From: Elmis aenea | Taxonomy: Eukaryota > Arthropoda > Insecta > Coleoptera > Elmidae | NCBI GenBank assembly: GCA_947652605.1 | Contig: OX393581.1 | Coordinates: 30,870,788-30,934,787 of the forward strand | DNA length: 64,000 nucleotides | Direction of reading: 5' to 3' | Part shown: in pieces, positions 49,001 through 60,655 of the stretch | How the letters are laid out: each line of letters begins with the position of its first letter | Position numbering within the stretch: position 1 is the stretch's first letter | Position numbers and translations under genes: made by a program | The notes under the pieces: model-generated | Told to the model about the DNA's origin: nothing | Seen by the model: the letters and a program-made list of their open reading frames with translations, nothing else | The model's database searches: none

Positions 49001-51906
49001 TCTAAAAACAAGTAAGCGAATTAGCCACTATGTTTGTGCAGCAGAAAAAGATCGTTGTCTAGATTCGTTTATGTAGCGGATCAAGTATCTTTAATAGCAA
49101 TATGCCATATAAATATCTATTTTACGAATATATGTATAAAAATAACGTACTGTAGGGCGACCATACGTCCAGTTATTTTGTAATCGTCCAGATTACATAC
49201 ATATACAAATACATTGATGTAGACGAGTTATTCAAGAATGACGGCGAAGGCGCTGGTGTAACGGATCATTTTTCACATACCAAAGGGAATATGTTGTGAC
49301 GTATAGAGGAGACAATTATAAATCGGTATATTATGATGTGATTGAACAAACTATCGCTAATTTCTACAACTAGTTTACGGTTTACAAACGAGTTCTGTTC
49401 GAAGAGCTCGTTCACGATGCGTTTTATTTCTTAAGTGTTTAAATAACACGCAAGTATGCAATCCTGAATTATTTCGATCAAAGTTGTATTTTGTAATGAT
49501 CGCAGATGGATATTTTTAATACTTTTTTTAACAAATATTTAATGAATTGTGAGCTCGTTATGGCTAATATTCGCAAATCGAATGTTCGCATATCGAAAGT
49601 GCCTGTATTTCGATCGAGAAAGCACTCGTGTATGTACGTGTGTGCTCGCGCCATGCGCATTCAGATTTGAAAGTGGCTTGTAACTTGTAATACAGCGTAT
49701 AATAAAGATTTATTTCTATTTTATCAAACGTGTACTGTCCTTTTCTAAAATCAATTTAAGATTTAAACGAAATTAACGGAATTCCATTTATTCGTCTGTG
49801 TGTTGGTAAAAATAACAAGTTTCAAGACGTCGACAATAAAGCTTGTTATTTTTTGGAGTAAACTTATCTCCTGATGGTTTATATCAGATGGCTGTCATCT
49901 GCAGCGGTCTAATAGATCATTAGGAGGAAGGGTAATTTGGACGCGTAGCAACCCCCAACCCTACTTGCATCATGGAACGGATATGATCACCATCAGGCCA
50001 ACGGAAATAGGGTCAATCTCGGTTCCATGTCCCCTTCAATCACCGTAAACGAATTTTAAACCGTTTTACATCAATTTGCGCTGCCCGAGAGCTATACAAA
50101 ACCAATTTTTTGGTGCGAATTTAGAGTTTGTGTGTTCTGGTATTTTGTTTGTTTGTATTTGCATTTAAATGAAAAGAACTGGGGTCTTATAGCTGTAATT
50201 GAACGCGGTTTTAATTTTTAAGTTAATAATTGAAAATAACGAAAAAGCAAAAAACCTTTTAATCCTTAATTGCAAGATAAAATTGTCTAGTTTTATTAAA
50301 AATCTCCGATTTGAGCATACCTATAAGATTTTTTTATTTGTTTTATACCTTATAGAAAATGTAATTATTGTTTGTAGTGGTCGGTATTTTCTGTCGCTAA
50401 TTAAGGCTGTATATTTTAGGTCATGGAATATTTGTTAAAAGATAACTGAGTTTTGGGTTAATATATCAAGCCACAAAAGGGGATGTACAATACAATTACA
50501 GTTTAATTAATGGTGACTAGATCGTTGACAATTTATTTGCCTTTGTTCGTTTTTGTTGAGACTAGCTTATTGGTTTTTAGCATAGATATACGTATGTTCA
50601 GTAATTTTGTTAAAACTGGTTTTAGTGTATTAAAAATTAAAATCGAATTGTTAATAGGTTTACTTGCAATATTTTACAAATAAATGTGTATTAAGATAGT
50701 GGTGTTTACTGAGAGCACATGAAATAAATCGTTGTCTAGTCTAATGTTAATTGGGTGAAGATACTGCGACTGCTCTATTTAGTGAATGCTTCGAAATTTA
50801 CACATCTTAGTTTGGGAAATTTCGTTTATTAGTAATTGTCAAATAAATAACCATTTATTGCAAGTAAAACCCCTTATGGGTCGTGGAAAATTAATAATAA
50901 TTAATGAATAGGGTGTGTAGCTATTGTGTAGAAAGATTGTAGGCTCATGGGATTCGGGGGAGCTGTGGTTATGGGTTCTGCGGACCTGGCTACGGCGAAA
51001 GACTGGTCCACTTTGTGAAGAGTAGAAAACAGAAATACTAAAACAGTTCTTAAATTATAAGAAAGTTATATCAAATCTCTTTTAAAAAAAAAAAAATCAA
51101 GTTAAAGGTAGAATTTATTATTTTATCATTCTTGCTTTCCTTTAAGGTTAATTTTGAACCTGGATGTTGTCATGTCAAATTTTAGACAGAGTGTGCCAAT
51201 AAGAAGTATCCAGTCCAGGAACTGTTCTATACAAAGAGATAGACCTTAGGTTTTAATTACAGCACATTAAGAGGGTCGCAAGATCTTTTTAAAAAGTTAT
51301 AAATAAATTGTACGTAAAGCGAACAGTTCTTGTGATGCTAAATTTAAAAAAATAATTTTTATATTTTCGTGTTAGGTGGTAGTTCAAATTTTAAACACGT
51401 AAAAAGCCAACCAATCAGTTTTTTTACCTCATGTTATATAATTTCTTTGAGCATTATAAATTTTTTGAAGCGTTCCAAAACAATAATTTTGACGTTTAGT
51501 TTCTCTATACTTCATAAAAGCGTTTAAAGCTTTCGTTAAACTTAAGCCTCCTAAAAAAGATCAACGTCGACTTTTCTTTTGTTCTGTTTTGGCAAACTTG
51601 ACGTGAAAATTCACTTTACGCTACCTATTTATGTGAGATTTAAATTTGATTTATCTAAGTTTATCATGTCTAGTCCGAGAATGTTAGATGATTTTTCCAC
51701 TTTTATTTATCCAAAGTTGTACGCCCTTTGAACCGTATAATTCTGCCGTGCTTGTTTGCAATTTTTAATGTGAATATTTTCATTTTTGACATTGTATAAT
51801 TTTTTTTATTATCGCGATTATTTATGTCTTTTATGTAAATAATCGGTAAAATTAGATAGTCAATTACGCCACACGAATGCCACTGCACGTTGCAGCTTAT
51901 AATATA
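49001..51906. other. No gene recognised; one GC-rich island
   Basis: TAGGGCGACCATACGTCCAG at 49154 looks like a hAT-type end. A GC-richer stretch at 49885-50045 (GGAGGAAGGGTAATTTGGAC to CAATCACCG) stands out, but has no ORF or RNA signature I recognise. The remainder is AT-rich. Confidence 0.4.
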
Positions 51907-52800
51907 TAGGGTGATTCGGTTTGACTGTCGCACCCCTATAACTTTGTTATTTTAAGAGGAAACCCCCATAAATCTTATATTTTTGTAAATCGAGAAAAAT
52001 TCTTTATCAAACGACGTTTAATTTTTTTTTCTACGATGACATATGTTAGATTGGCGATAAACAACTTTTTTTTTGAAATTACACAGTATACTTTTTTTTA
52101 ATTGATTCTGATAGAGAATTAAATTGTAAATCCGATAAATCATTAAAAAATTAAGCATACATAGGAAAATTTTTGAGAAAAATGAGTTTAAAAGTTTATT
52201 ATTATTTTTCACAAGATCGTTGTATTTGACTAAACAAAACATGATCGCTGAAGTAATTGGCATTTTATAACTTGTCTGATTGTGTTTTATTATTTTTTGA
52301 CGAAAATCATTGTTTTGTATTATATTGAAAATGGACTTTCTGTCGATTTGATTTTGTTGGTATGTATACAGGCGTTTCAATTTATGCTCACAAAATAATG
52401 ATTTTTGGTTGAAAAATTATAAAACATAATTAGACAAGTTATAAAATGTCAATTACTACAACGATTGTGTTTTGTTCAGTCAAATACAACGATCTTGTGA
52501 AAAATAATAATTAACTTTTAAACTCAATTTTTTCAAAATTTTTTCGATGTATGCTTTATTTTTTAATGCTTTATCGGACTTAAATTTTAATTCTCTATCA
52601 GAATCAATAAAGAAGCATATCATGTAATTTCAAAAAAAAAGTTGGCAGTCGCTAGTCTGACATATTTCATCGTAGAAAAAACATCTGAACGTCATCCGAT
52701 AGAGAATTTTCCACGATTTACAAAAATGTAAGGTTTATAAGAGTTTCCTATTAAAATAACAAACTTAATAGGGACGCGACAGTCAAATTGAATAACCCTG
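51907..52800. mobile_element. Foldback element, TA-flanked
   Basis: Ends TAGGGTGATTCGGTTTGACT and AGTCAAATTGAATAACCCTG are inverted, with TATA on both sides. The arms pair along almost the entire length, e.g. TCACAAGATCGTTGTATTTG (52210) with CAAATACAACGATCTTGTGA (52481). The 120-codon minus-strand ORF at 52018-52380 lies in an arm and is not a gene. Confidence 0.93.
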
Positions 52801-54159
52801 TATATTATTAGCTTTCGAAATTTTCCGAGGCTTTTTATTTTGTTGTCCATTTTAATGTAAATTCTTCTACTAAAATAAGAATTTAAGGTGAACCTGACAA
52901 TGTAGATGTAGCTTTTCTGTGTTTTAGTAGATGCATTAAATGAAAGACTTATTGTACTAGTTTACTTTAAGATAAGATATAAACATTGGATTTGTGTGCT
53001 TATGTTTTGATATTGCGTTTGAAACAAATTAAAAGTAAAATCAGTCTTTTTTTTAAAATTTGGTTGTGAATAGTTTTGGAGTTATTGTGTAGTGATGACC
53101 TTATATTTATTACCTCTTTTATGGGGTTTTCTGCGTTGTCTCTGAGTGTACATTGATTTAAATTAAGTGCTTGTGTTTTTTTTTTGGCTAAATGGTGATC
53201 ACATTATTTTTAATTTTATGTATTTTTCAAACAAAGAAATTTTTCTAAAGCCGACTCTGTACGTAACTTACACTGTTGTTAATGTTGACGCACACCTTGC
53301 ACGGCACTCTTAACGTTTCTTCCTTCCTATAAAATTGTTTACTCTACCGAAGAAGGGCTTGACGGTGTAATATATCAAATTCGCTATAATAACGAACGAT
53401 TATTTGAACTGCCTGCCCCTAACAATAAATCGATCGTTGTTATTGCTTACGATTTTACGTTTTTATGTCGTAAAATCGTGTTCAAATATTGTAAATAATT
53501 CATAAAACTTGCCAGCACTTTTTGCCAAAATAAGCGGATCTTTCAGTCAGTTTCATTTTGCTATCATAAGCCTCGTCCGCCGAAATTTTTTGTATGCGTT
53601 TTTCTGACAGGCGAAGTGTGATAATAAATGACCTCCAATATATAAGAAGTGGAAAACCCGACCGTAGTTTTTGTAGTGTAAAAATAAAGTAGCGAAAATC
53701 CCAAATGAGGGAAATCCTAACTCTTTTGTTTTATTTGTTTCAGGGAGAAATGCACTTCCAACGTCCAACGATGTCTTCTAGCTAAATAATATGTAAATCA
53801 TTATAAATACGCGTTTAATAATTAGTGATATTTAGTGATTATCGAAGTATGTTAATAAAATTCATAACGTGTAATTTAAGAAAAGTTTAATTAATAACAA
53901 GAACGTATTAATATAAAATTTGATATTTATAATATGTTATTAAATTAATGAAATGTTGCGTGCACCGTTATTTATGGCTTTTAATATTGTGTAATCGTTT
54001 ATATTGCCTTTTTTGGGAGATATTTAATTACCAGCAATTGTATTTTTAAATTAAAATGCTAATGTATCGGTCGTGGCTAACGATAATACTCCAGTATTTA
54101 CTACAAAGCGCTTAACACTGATAATACTTGTTCATTTAGTATTTGTTTCGTCTGGGTAC
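52801..54159. other. No gene recognised
   Basis: AT-rich. ORFs up to 71 codons (53553-53768, -) are without signature. Confidence 0.45.
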
Positions 54160-54642
54160 GTAAGTGAGTACTACTAACGTCCTTCCAACTCACAATTCTA
54201 CTGCCTATTATAGGGTCATTGGCCATGCACTCATGTCTTAGAAGAGATCTAAGTCTCAGTTGGGTTTGAGCTCGGTTGGAGCGTAACCCTTTGAGACGCA
54301 GCGCTACGATAAAACTGCATTAGCTTTTCGTAAGGTTGTGATTTTTACAGTTGTAAACTACTTCCATCCAAAGTGATAAATCGTTGCTATTGTTGATCGA
54401 GTTATTCAACCGTTTTGTTGATAATGAATGATTTAAAAACACGCGCGCGTTTGTAATGAAAACGCGCTAATTTAAAACGCTGAAAGTTGTTAAAAATCGC
54501 GACCGCTAAAAATTAAATAATTATGCGTGTGAATTTAATTAGTTAATTACCTAGTTTAGTTCGTCTTTATTCATCCCCCGTAATTATGGAAGTAACTTAA
54601 TGTTTAAATTGTGTGCCTATTGTGATTTGAAAGTTTTTTAAA
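54160..54642 (+). promoter_or_regulatory. Probable promoter / 5' UTR region of the 54643 gene
   Basis: This stretch upstream of the start codon is richer in G+C and CpG than the surroundings (e.g. GAGACGCAGCGCTACG, AACGCGCTAA). TCAGTT at 54256-54261 fits the arthropod initiator consensus, but I see no matching downstream element at the usual distance. An in-frame TGA at 54628-54630 closes the frame before the ATG. The transcription start is not determined. Confidence 0.35.
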
Positions 54643-54942
54643 ATGGATGGTGAGACGTCGAACCCGCGACGCTTAAGTCAAATATTTGATCCTCTTACTC
54701 GACTTAACGAATTGACCCGGGAGTCCCGTTCAACCCCTTCGAGTCCTAGGCTTTTACCGCGTCGTGCTAGAGATACGAGTTCGGTATTGCCTCCTCTGGC
54801 GGCTTTCGAAGTATTGGATTCTGGACCCACATCATGTGAGGCAAATACAGTAAATTGGCAAGAAAGGTGTTTGGAATTACAGATGGAATTACATCGGAGT
54901 AGGGCACAGGCTACTAGGACCAGGGATATGCTCCGAGAAAAG
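54643..54942 (+). CDS. First coding exon of a host gene (coiled-coil-type protein, 5' partial)
   Basis: One hundred codons start at ATG in context AAAATGG, with an in-frame TGA five codons upstream, and end with AAG immediately before GTAGGT (54943-54948), a consensus splice donor in phase 0. Residues 1-60 are basic and rich in Ser, Pro and Arg (SRSTPSSPRLLPRRARDTSS), probably disordered. Residues 70-100 (NWQERCLELQMELHRSRAQA, RTRDMLREK) show heptad-like Leu/Met spacing and alternating charges, as at the start of a coiled coil. Codon use is mixed and much less AT-biased than random ORFs nearby. The frame after the donor runs 37 more codons into intron sequence and is not part of the protein. 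I do not recognise the family with certainty; a cytoskeletal or scaffold-type coiled-coil protein (quick-to-court-like is one unverified idea) is possible. Confidence 0.82.
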
Positions 54943-56095
54943 GTAGGTCATTTACATGTTTATGTTGGGTGTATTTCACATCATGACATCCGCTATCTAT
55001 GCGGCTCGGCTACAAAACTGATAACGGACAATCAAAACAGAATATCAAATAAATAATGTGACTGTGTACGTCTAAAGTATGCATGAATAATGAGATCATA
55101 ATTTTAAAACGTCAACCGATGAGTAGATTTTTGTTGATACACAATATTGGTGATAAGAAAATTATTAAATATTGTATTTAAAAAGTAAGTGGCGTATTAA
55201 ATGCCTAACATTGTGATTATAATCATGAATGGACGCAAATGACCTTGAAACTGACCATTGTCCTCCTCGCGGCACAGCAGTAACCAATTAAAGATGTTTC
55301 TGTGAAATTTAAGTGTTAATAATAACTTACGAAGCGAATGAAATAAACGTATACAATCGCATAATCTTTAGCAACTTTGGTTAATGCCTTATGACTTGAC
55401 AAGAAGAAGAATAATAGGACAGTGTGTCAGTTTGTGGTTTTCTTCAAAATTTGATCGAAAAACTTTTAAATTTTTCATATATCAACGAGTTTATTTTGCA
55501 TAATATAATGTTGTTAATAAGCTCTCTAAATTAAGTAGGTACTTAAAGAGTTATGAGTTTTAATTTGGTTTTGCATCTATTGTGGAACACTGCTGTGAAT
55601 CGGTTGCTGGGGATAAGTACGGTTACTATGATATTTATATCGTATTGTTGTAACTACCAACTGACCGTACTAAGACGCTATGCTATGTATTAAACGTCTT
55701 TTAAAATAGCATATTCGGTACTAATAAGAAGAATGTTGCAATTGTATTTTATAAAGGATATCAATGGTACTTTCGTCACTTTTCGCTTTATTTATTTATT
55801 TATAGAATCATGTTTGTATTGGCTTAATTTAATACTAAATATTACCTACCAAATGGAAACATATTTTTTAAAGTTTGTGCTTTAAATGGTCAGAGATATG
55901 TGAATTCTGTTTGAAGGAAAATTTATGGAAACATGTTAGTAATTCCGTCCCGCTATGGTGTATTGTCCTATATAACGATAAAAAAAATTATTGCATGACC
56001 ACACTCATATATTATCCTAATATGACGCGACTATTAGATCAAATAACGTAAATAATATAAATTAGAGCGATTATTTTAAAATTTTAAATTGAAAC
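54943..56095 (+). other. Presumed start of intron 1
   Basis: Begins with the donor GTAGGTCA. The sequence turns AT-rich and noncoding after about 55060. I found no convincing second exon downstream on + up to the window end, so intron 1 may exceed 9 kb. Confidence 0.55.
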
Positions 56096-56483
56096 CAGGA
56101 GTGGTCCAATTTTTTAATTGCTCCGCTCCGGCATCAAAATGCCTGCTCCAGCTTCGCTCCATGCTCAAAATATTGTGAACATTAATTTATAAAAAAAGTT
56201 TTTGATTAAAAAAGTCGTTTTTAAAAACAAAGTTTTAATTTTAGCGGAAATGTAGAAGTTGGTCAAAAATAACAATATTTGACCCTAACAAACAAGTGAA
56301 GTTTAATAAATGTTTGAGAAAACAAATTATTGATCTTCAAACATTGAAAAACAGAAAAAAAGTAGTTTTTAAATTTTTTTTACATAATAAACTGGAGCAG
56401 TGGAGCAATCAAAATTATTTGCTCCGGACTCCGGAGCTGCTTCGGTAAAAACCCATTGCTCCACTGCCCGCTCCAAACCCCTG
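56096..56483. mobile_element. hAT-like MITE (GCTCCGCTCC family)
   Basis: Left end CAGGAGTGGTCCAATTTTTT and right end AAACCCCTG are short inverted termini. GAAAC flanks both sides (56091-56095 and 56484-56488). Inverted subterminal GGAGC boxes recur (TTGCTCCGCTCCGG, GGAGCAGTGGAGCAA, TTGCTCCGGACTCCGGAGC). No coding sequence. The shared flank is shorter than the 8 bp usual for hAT. Confidence 0.75.
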
Positions 56484-56802
56484 GAAACCAGAAATAATTC
56501 TCAAATATGAAAATGTAACGCATGCATCGGTAGCCCAAAGATGGGTTCCGCTCATATTCGATATCGAAAGTATTAAAAACAAATTTAGTTTGGATTTTGT
56601 TTGCGTTCATAAACATATTTCTCATACGCTTTGATTAACGTTCGATAGAATTAAAATAGGACATGGAAGAGTATATTGACGCTCTATAGCAAATGGTCAA
56701 CAGGTCGATCGACTAGTTAGTGGTTCGCGGAGCACTTTTCAGCCGATCACTCCAACGATTCGAAATTTGTTAAGCGAGATAATATTTTTTTTAAAACAAA
56801 GT
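56484..56802. other. No gene recognised
   Basis: Short intronic sequence without recognisable features. Confidence 0.4.
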
Positions 56803-57400
56803 GATGGCTGCATTTTCTTTTGTTTATAGTATCATTTATTACAGCCCGGAAATAGTCGTTTTTGCGGTCGCGTTGTTCATGAAACCGTCCAAGATATGTC
56901 GAAACTACCCTATTAACCAATGCGAGCATTCTTTGGGAGTAAAACGGTGTTCTTGAACAAACGTTTCGGAGAAAACACGAAAAACGAGACCCCTGTAAAA
57001 GCAGTTTTTCCTGGGAGTTCGTTCAAAAACGAAAAACACCTGGGGTCACAAAACATTCTATAACATTTTTGTTTTTCATTCAACATTATTCTTGTTGGTT
57101 TTAAAATGTAGCCAAGAGATGGCTGCATCTGGTGATGTGTGAATGGTGCAATTTCTTTCGTTTTTAGTATTCCTTAGGCCGCCCGAAAATGATGCTGAAA
57201 AATGATAATTTTGGCGATCGCGTTGGCCATGAAATCGAGCGGGGGGGGAAAAAACGAAACTGCTTTAGTTTCCGATGCTCGCATCTTTTGCGAGTAAAAC
57301 AGTGCAAGGTTTTTGAAAATAAATGGTGTTTCAACAAAAGTTGTATAGCATTTGAATTGCAGAAAATTTTTCATTAGCCAAACCTTTTAAGGTGTTATTT
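56803..57400. repeat. Diverged tandem duplication, about 310 bp per unit, upstream of mariner relic
   Basis: GATGGCTGCAT at 56805 and 57119, TTCTTT(T/C)GTTT(A/T)TAGTAT, GCG(G/A)TCGCGTTG followed by CATGAAA, and GAGTAAAAC(G/A)GTG occur in the same order in both halves. Unit 1 also holds an inverted GAGACCCCTG/ACCTGGGGTC pair. It was probably the 5' region of the mariner element, duplicated. Confidence 0.6.
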
Positions 57401-57431
57401 GACAGTTATCTATATCCTAGTAGAATTTATC

Positions 57432-58090
57432 ATGACACGGTACACAATCGCAGAACGCATACAAATCGTTGAATTTTATCACGAAACGACGTTATTTCAC
57501 CAATACACCTTGCTAAATTTGTGCATTTTTCCCAGATAATCATGTACCAAGTGAAACCGCTATTCGGAGCCCAATAAAACAATTTAAAGATACTGGTTTA
57601 CTACGAGAACTAAGGACGCCAAAGCGCAATCGGGTATGCTGTTTAATCGAAGATATTGCCGCAATGAGTAAAAATGTCGAAGAAGGCACAAAGCTCAATT
57701 CTTTGGGAACGATGCTGGGTGGGCTGTTTCGGTCAGCGGAGTGTGCTATAAGGACATGTTGACCAACTTTTTGTGACCTGAGTTGGAAAATAAGGATATA
57801 GCGGACCTCTACCTGGAACAAGATAATGTCACGTGCCATACAAGTAGCGAAACAATCACTTTATTGCGTTCCAAGTTCCCATTTGAGACCATTAGACTTT
57901 TTTATTTGAGTCTATAGGAAAAGTCTGCGCCAATAAACCACCGTAAATTCACGCATCAAAGCCAACATCAGGGCCGCTATTGCTTAGATAGAGCCGGATC
58001 TTTGCGAAAACATGACCAAAAACTTCAAGAAACGGTTGGCGGTCCTCAAAAGAGCCGAGAAGAGAATTTGGATGATGTGCTATTCTATAT
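57432..58090 (+). pseudogene. mariner-family transposase relic
   Basis: Mariner transposases insert at TA sites. The frame begins MTRYTIAERIQIVEFYHETT, the N-terminal helix-turn-helix start. Other frames give GLLRELRTPKRN, IEDIAAMSKNVEEG, then YKDMLTNFL, stop, PELENKDIADLYLEQDNVTC followed by HTSSETITLLRSKFP; LEQDN holds the second catalytic Asp. It goes directly on to PLDFF in another frame, so the roughly 17 residues that normally carry the third catalytic Asp are deleted. The C-terminal part reads IKANIRAAIA, stop, IEPDLCENMTKNFKKRL. At least five frameshifts or stops are visible. A block of about 55 bp beginning GAAAACACGAAAAACGAG at 56972 recurs in the same orientation at about 58203. 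Confidence 0.88.
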
Positions 58091-60168
58091 ACATAATCCA
58101 TGTATTCACTCTAAAACGAGATTAAAATTACATTATTGTATTTTTTTGAAATTTTATTTAATACTCTCGTTGAAACACTCTTTAGTTTTAACAGCTCCGA
58201 AGAAAAACGCGAAAAACGAGCTCCTTCAAAAGCGGTTTTTCCTTGGAGTTCGATATAAATTATAGAATTTCGCAGGTAGCTCGCGATTACAAGCTAGCTG
58301 GCCGCCCCTGCTGTATATGTTGAAATAGGGTTCACCAGAATTTAAAATTAAGTAAATCCTACACTGGTTCTTTGATTATGTTGGTGTGCCACCGTAATAA
58401 AATAAACTTTACTGTCAAAAGAGCCCGTTCGGGACGGTTTTAAACCCGTGAAAAGGTTGATTCGCTTCTTTAGTCCATATATTTTCGATTTGAATTTCGA
58501 TCACTCGTACTAATTGACTTATTAGTATTTAAATTCGAACAATGTTTGTATGTGTTGTTATGTCATAATTAGGGTAAATTGTTTCGCCAAAGGGTAAACT
58601 TGTTCGCTAAAATTCAATTTCACTCATATCGTATAAATTCCTACTCTTCAGTTTACATTTAAACACCCGGTACATTAAAATTCAAACGGAAGTTGATTTG
58701 AAGAGTTTGAATAATAAACCCATTTAAGTAATAAATACATTAAAAGAAAAACACTAAAATGAATATTTATCCAAACTGATATAACCGCTTAAACCTTAAA
58801 CGAACAAAACTATTTAAAGATCACTTTAAAGTGCGTTAGTTTGAATTAATTTTCCTGTCTACGAAAACACGAGCGGTTTGTACGTTGACTGTGCAACATG
58901 ATAATACATTCGTGTATGTAACTAGTTATTTATAAATCTCTTTGTACATTGTCTTGTTTATGTGTAATAATATAAAGTTGTTGAGACGGAATCCGCTGTG
59001 ATTCTGAGGCACTGAATATGCCACGTTTGGTTAGAGTTCAACGTTAAATTCACTTTAGCATTGTATTCGTGATAGTTATTAATGTTGAATAGTGGTTTAT
59101 ACCGACTAAAAGCGGATTACGTGTAGTCATTCATGGTATTCTGTATTTTGAGTGTGAGTTTGCAAGTTACCAAACTAGTTTCAAGCTTTGTGAGCTGCAG
59201 AAATACCATTGTGCCAAGTTAGACTTTCTGTAATAAGTGACAAAACTTTTTAAAGCTCTTTTTGCAACATTTTGTTTGTTTAGGAATAGATTTTTATCGG
59301 AGAAAAGCGTCAGAGTTGTATCATTTAAAACGTTTTTGTCACTCAAATTTTTTTTTTACAATAGCTTGATTTCGTATGACAAGCTGAACGGTAAAAACAA
59401 TAAGAAGTAGAATAATATTAAATTGAACTACACACTGGTGTCTGAAATCATTACTAACAGCTGTCTCAAACACATTAGTTACATTCAAGTACATACAGCG
59501 GTTCTCATTTTTTGTTGCTCTTACGCAGAGGTAGTTCAAATGTGTGGCATTCTACTTTGGGCGTACTCACATTTTCACAAAACAGTTACTTTGTTGATCA
59601 TTAGAACATTACAAGCACACACATTTGCATGTTAAAATTATTAGACATTGCTTTGTAAAATAAGATAATTTTTCAGAAACTGTAACCCAGGCCCTGTTTT
59701 TTTTTGTTGAGATTATTAATATTCTCTTAAACTAAAGATTTAAGGAACTGACCCTAGTAAAATTTATTTCTTCAAATGCCAAAACGTAACAAAAAGTGTT
59801 GAAAATTACTGAAAATGTTTCTAGAAATTACACAGAAAATTACAGGAGTACCAAATTTCCTACATAAAATTTACGTTATTGTTATCTCTTCGTAAATGTA
59901 TTTGTCTGGAGTTAAAGATTTACAAGTTGTGTCATAGGAAAAAATGCAATATTAATGAAGTAATTGTTTTTTTCCACATGAAATTTCAAATTTTAAATCA
60001 AAATTCTTGAACTAATCGCAAATTACAGAAAAAATGTTGATGTAAAATATTATGTTTATTAAAACTGATAGCCTGTAATATTTATAACATTCATTTAAGA
60101 GTCAACAGCTGCTGAACATAAAAATTGTCAAACACAGTGGCGATTCTAATAATCGAAAATCGGTAATA
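58091..60168. other. No gene recognised
   Basis: AT-rich, presumably intronic. GCTAGCTGGCCGCCCCTGCTG at 58294-58314 resembles a lone CAGGGGCGGCC element end. ORFs of 66-70 codons at 59339-59635 overlap on opposite strands and look random. Confidence 0.4.
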
Positions 60169-60655
60169 CAGGGTGATTTAAATATAGGTCCGATTTTCGT
60201 TTGTTCACAAGTTCCAGACATTTTAAAATTTTTAAAGAGTAAAATGTAGTAACCATAATTTAATAATAAACAATTATTTATTTTAATGATACAGAAGGCA
60301 AAATATAGAATTACAATGAATTATATATAATTCTGTATTGTCTCGCTTCCTGACGAGCATTTCCATTGCACAATCCATAGACAAAAATATTCGTTAGAAA
60401 ATGGATACGTTGCTTAACTAGATTTTATTTTGTACGAATACACATTTGATAAATGCTACTAATAATAAGTAATGACAGTCACAAATAAACAACTTTTGTT
60501 TTTTTCCATTTTTATGTTAAAAATCATGGGTACTAGATTTTTCGTCTTTGCAAGTTGTGTATTTAGACGGGGTACTTTCTTTTTTTAAAATTTCTGTAAC
60601 TTGTGAACAAAAGAAAATCGGACCTATGTTATTCAAACTTTTTCCCCTTAAAATT
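60169..60655. mobile_element. Decayed foldback element
   Basis: TA-CAGGGTGATTTAAATATAGG at the left. The right side has TTGTGAACAAAAGAAAATCG and GACCTATGTTATTCAAAC, the inverse of CGATTTTCGTTTGTTCACAA and the left terminus. The last 10 bp of the right end have decayed (TTTTTCCCC for CACCCTG). Confidence 0.75.

Noticed and set aside
52018..52380. 120-codon minus-strand ORF as a gene
   Set aside because: It lies inside one arm of a TA-flanked foldback and its sequence is explained by the AT-rich palindrome.
54943..55056. 37 extra codons at the end of the 54643 ORF
   Set aside because: They follow a consensus splice donor and change to AT-rich noncoding composition, so they are intron read-through.
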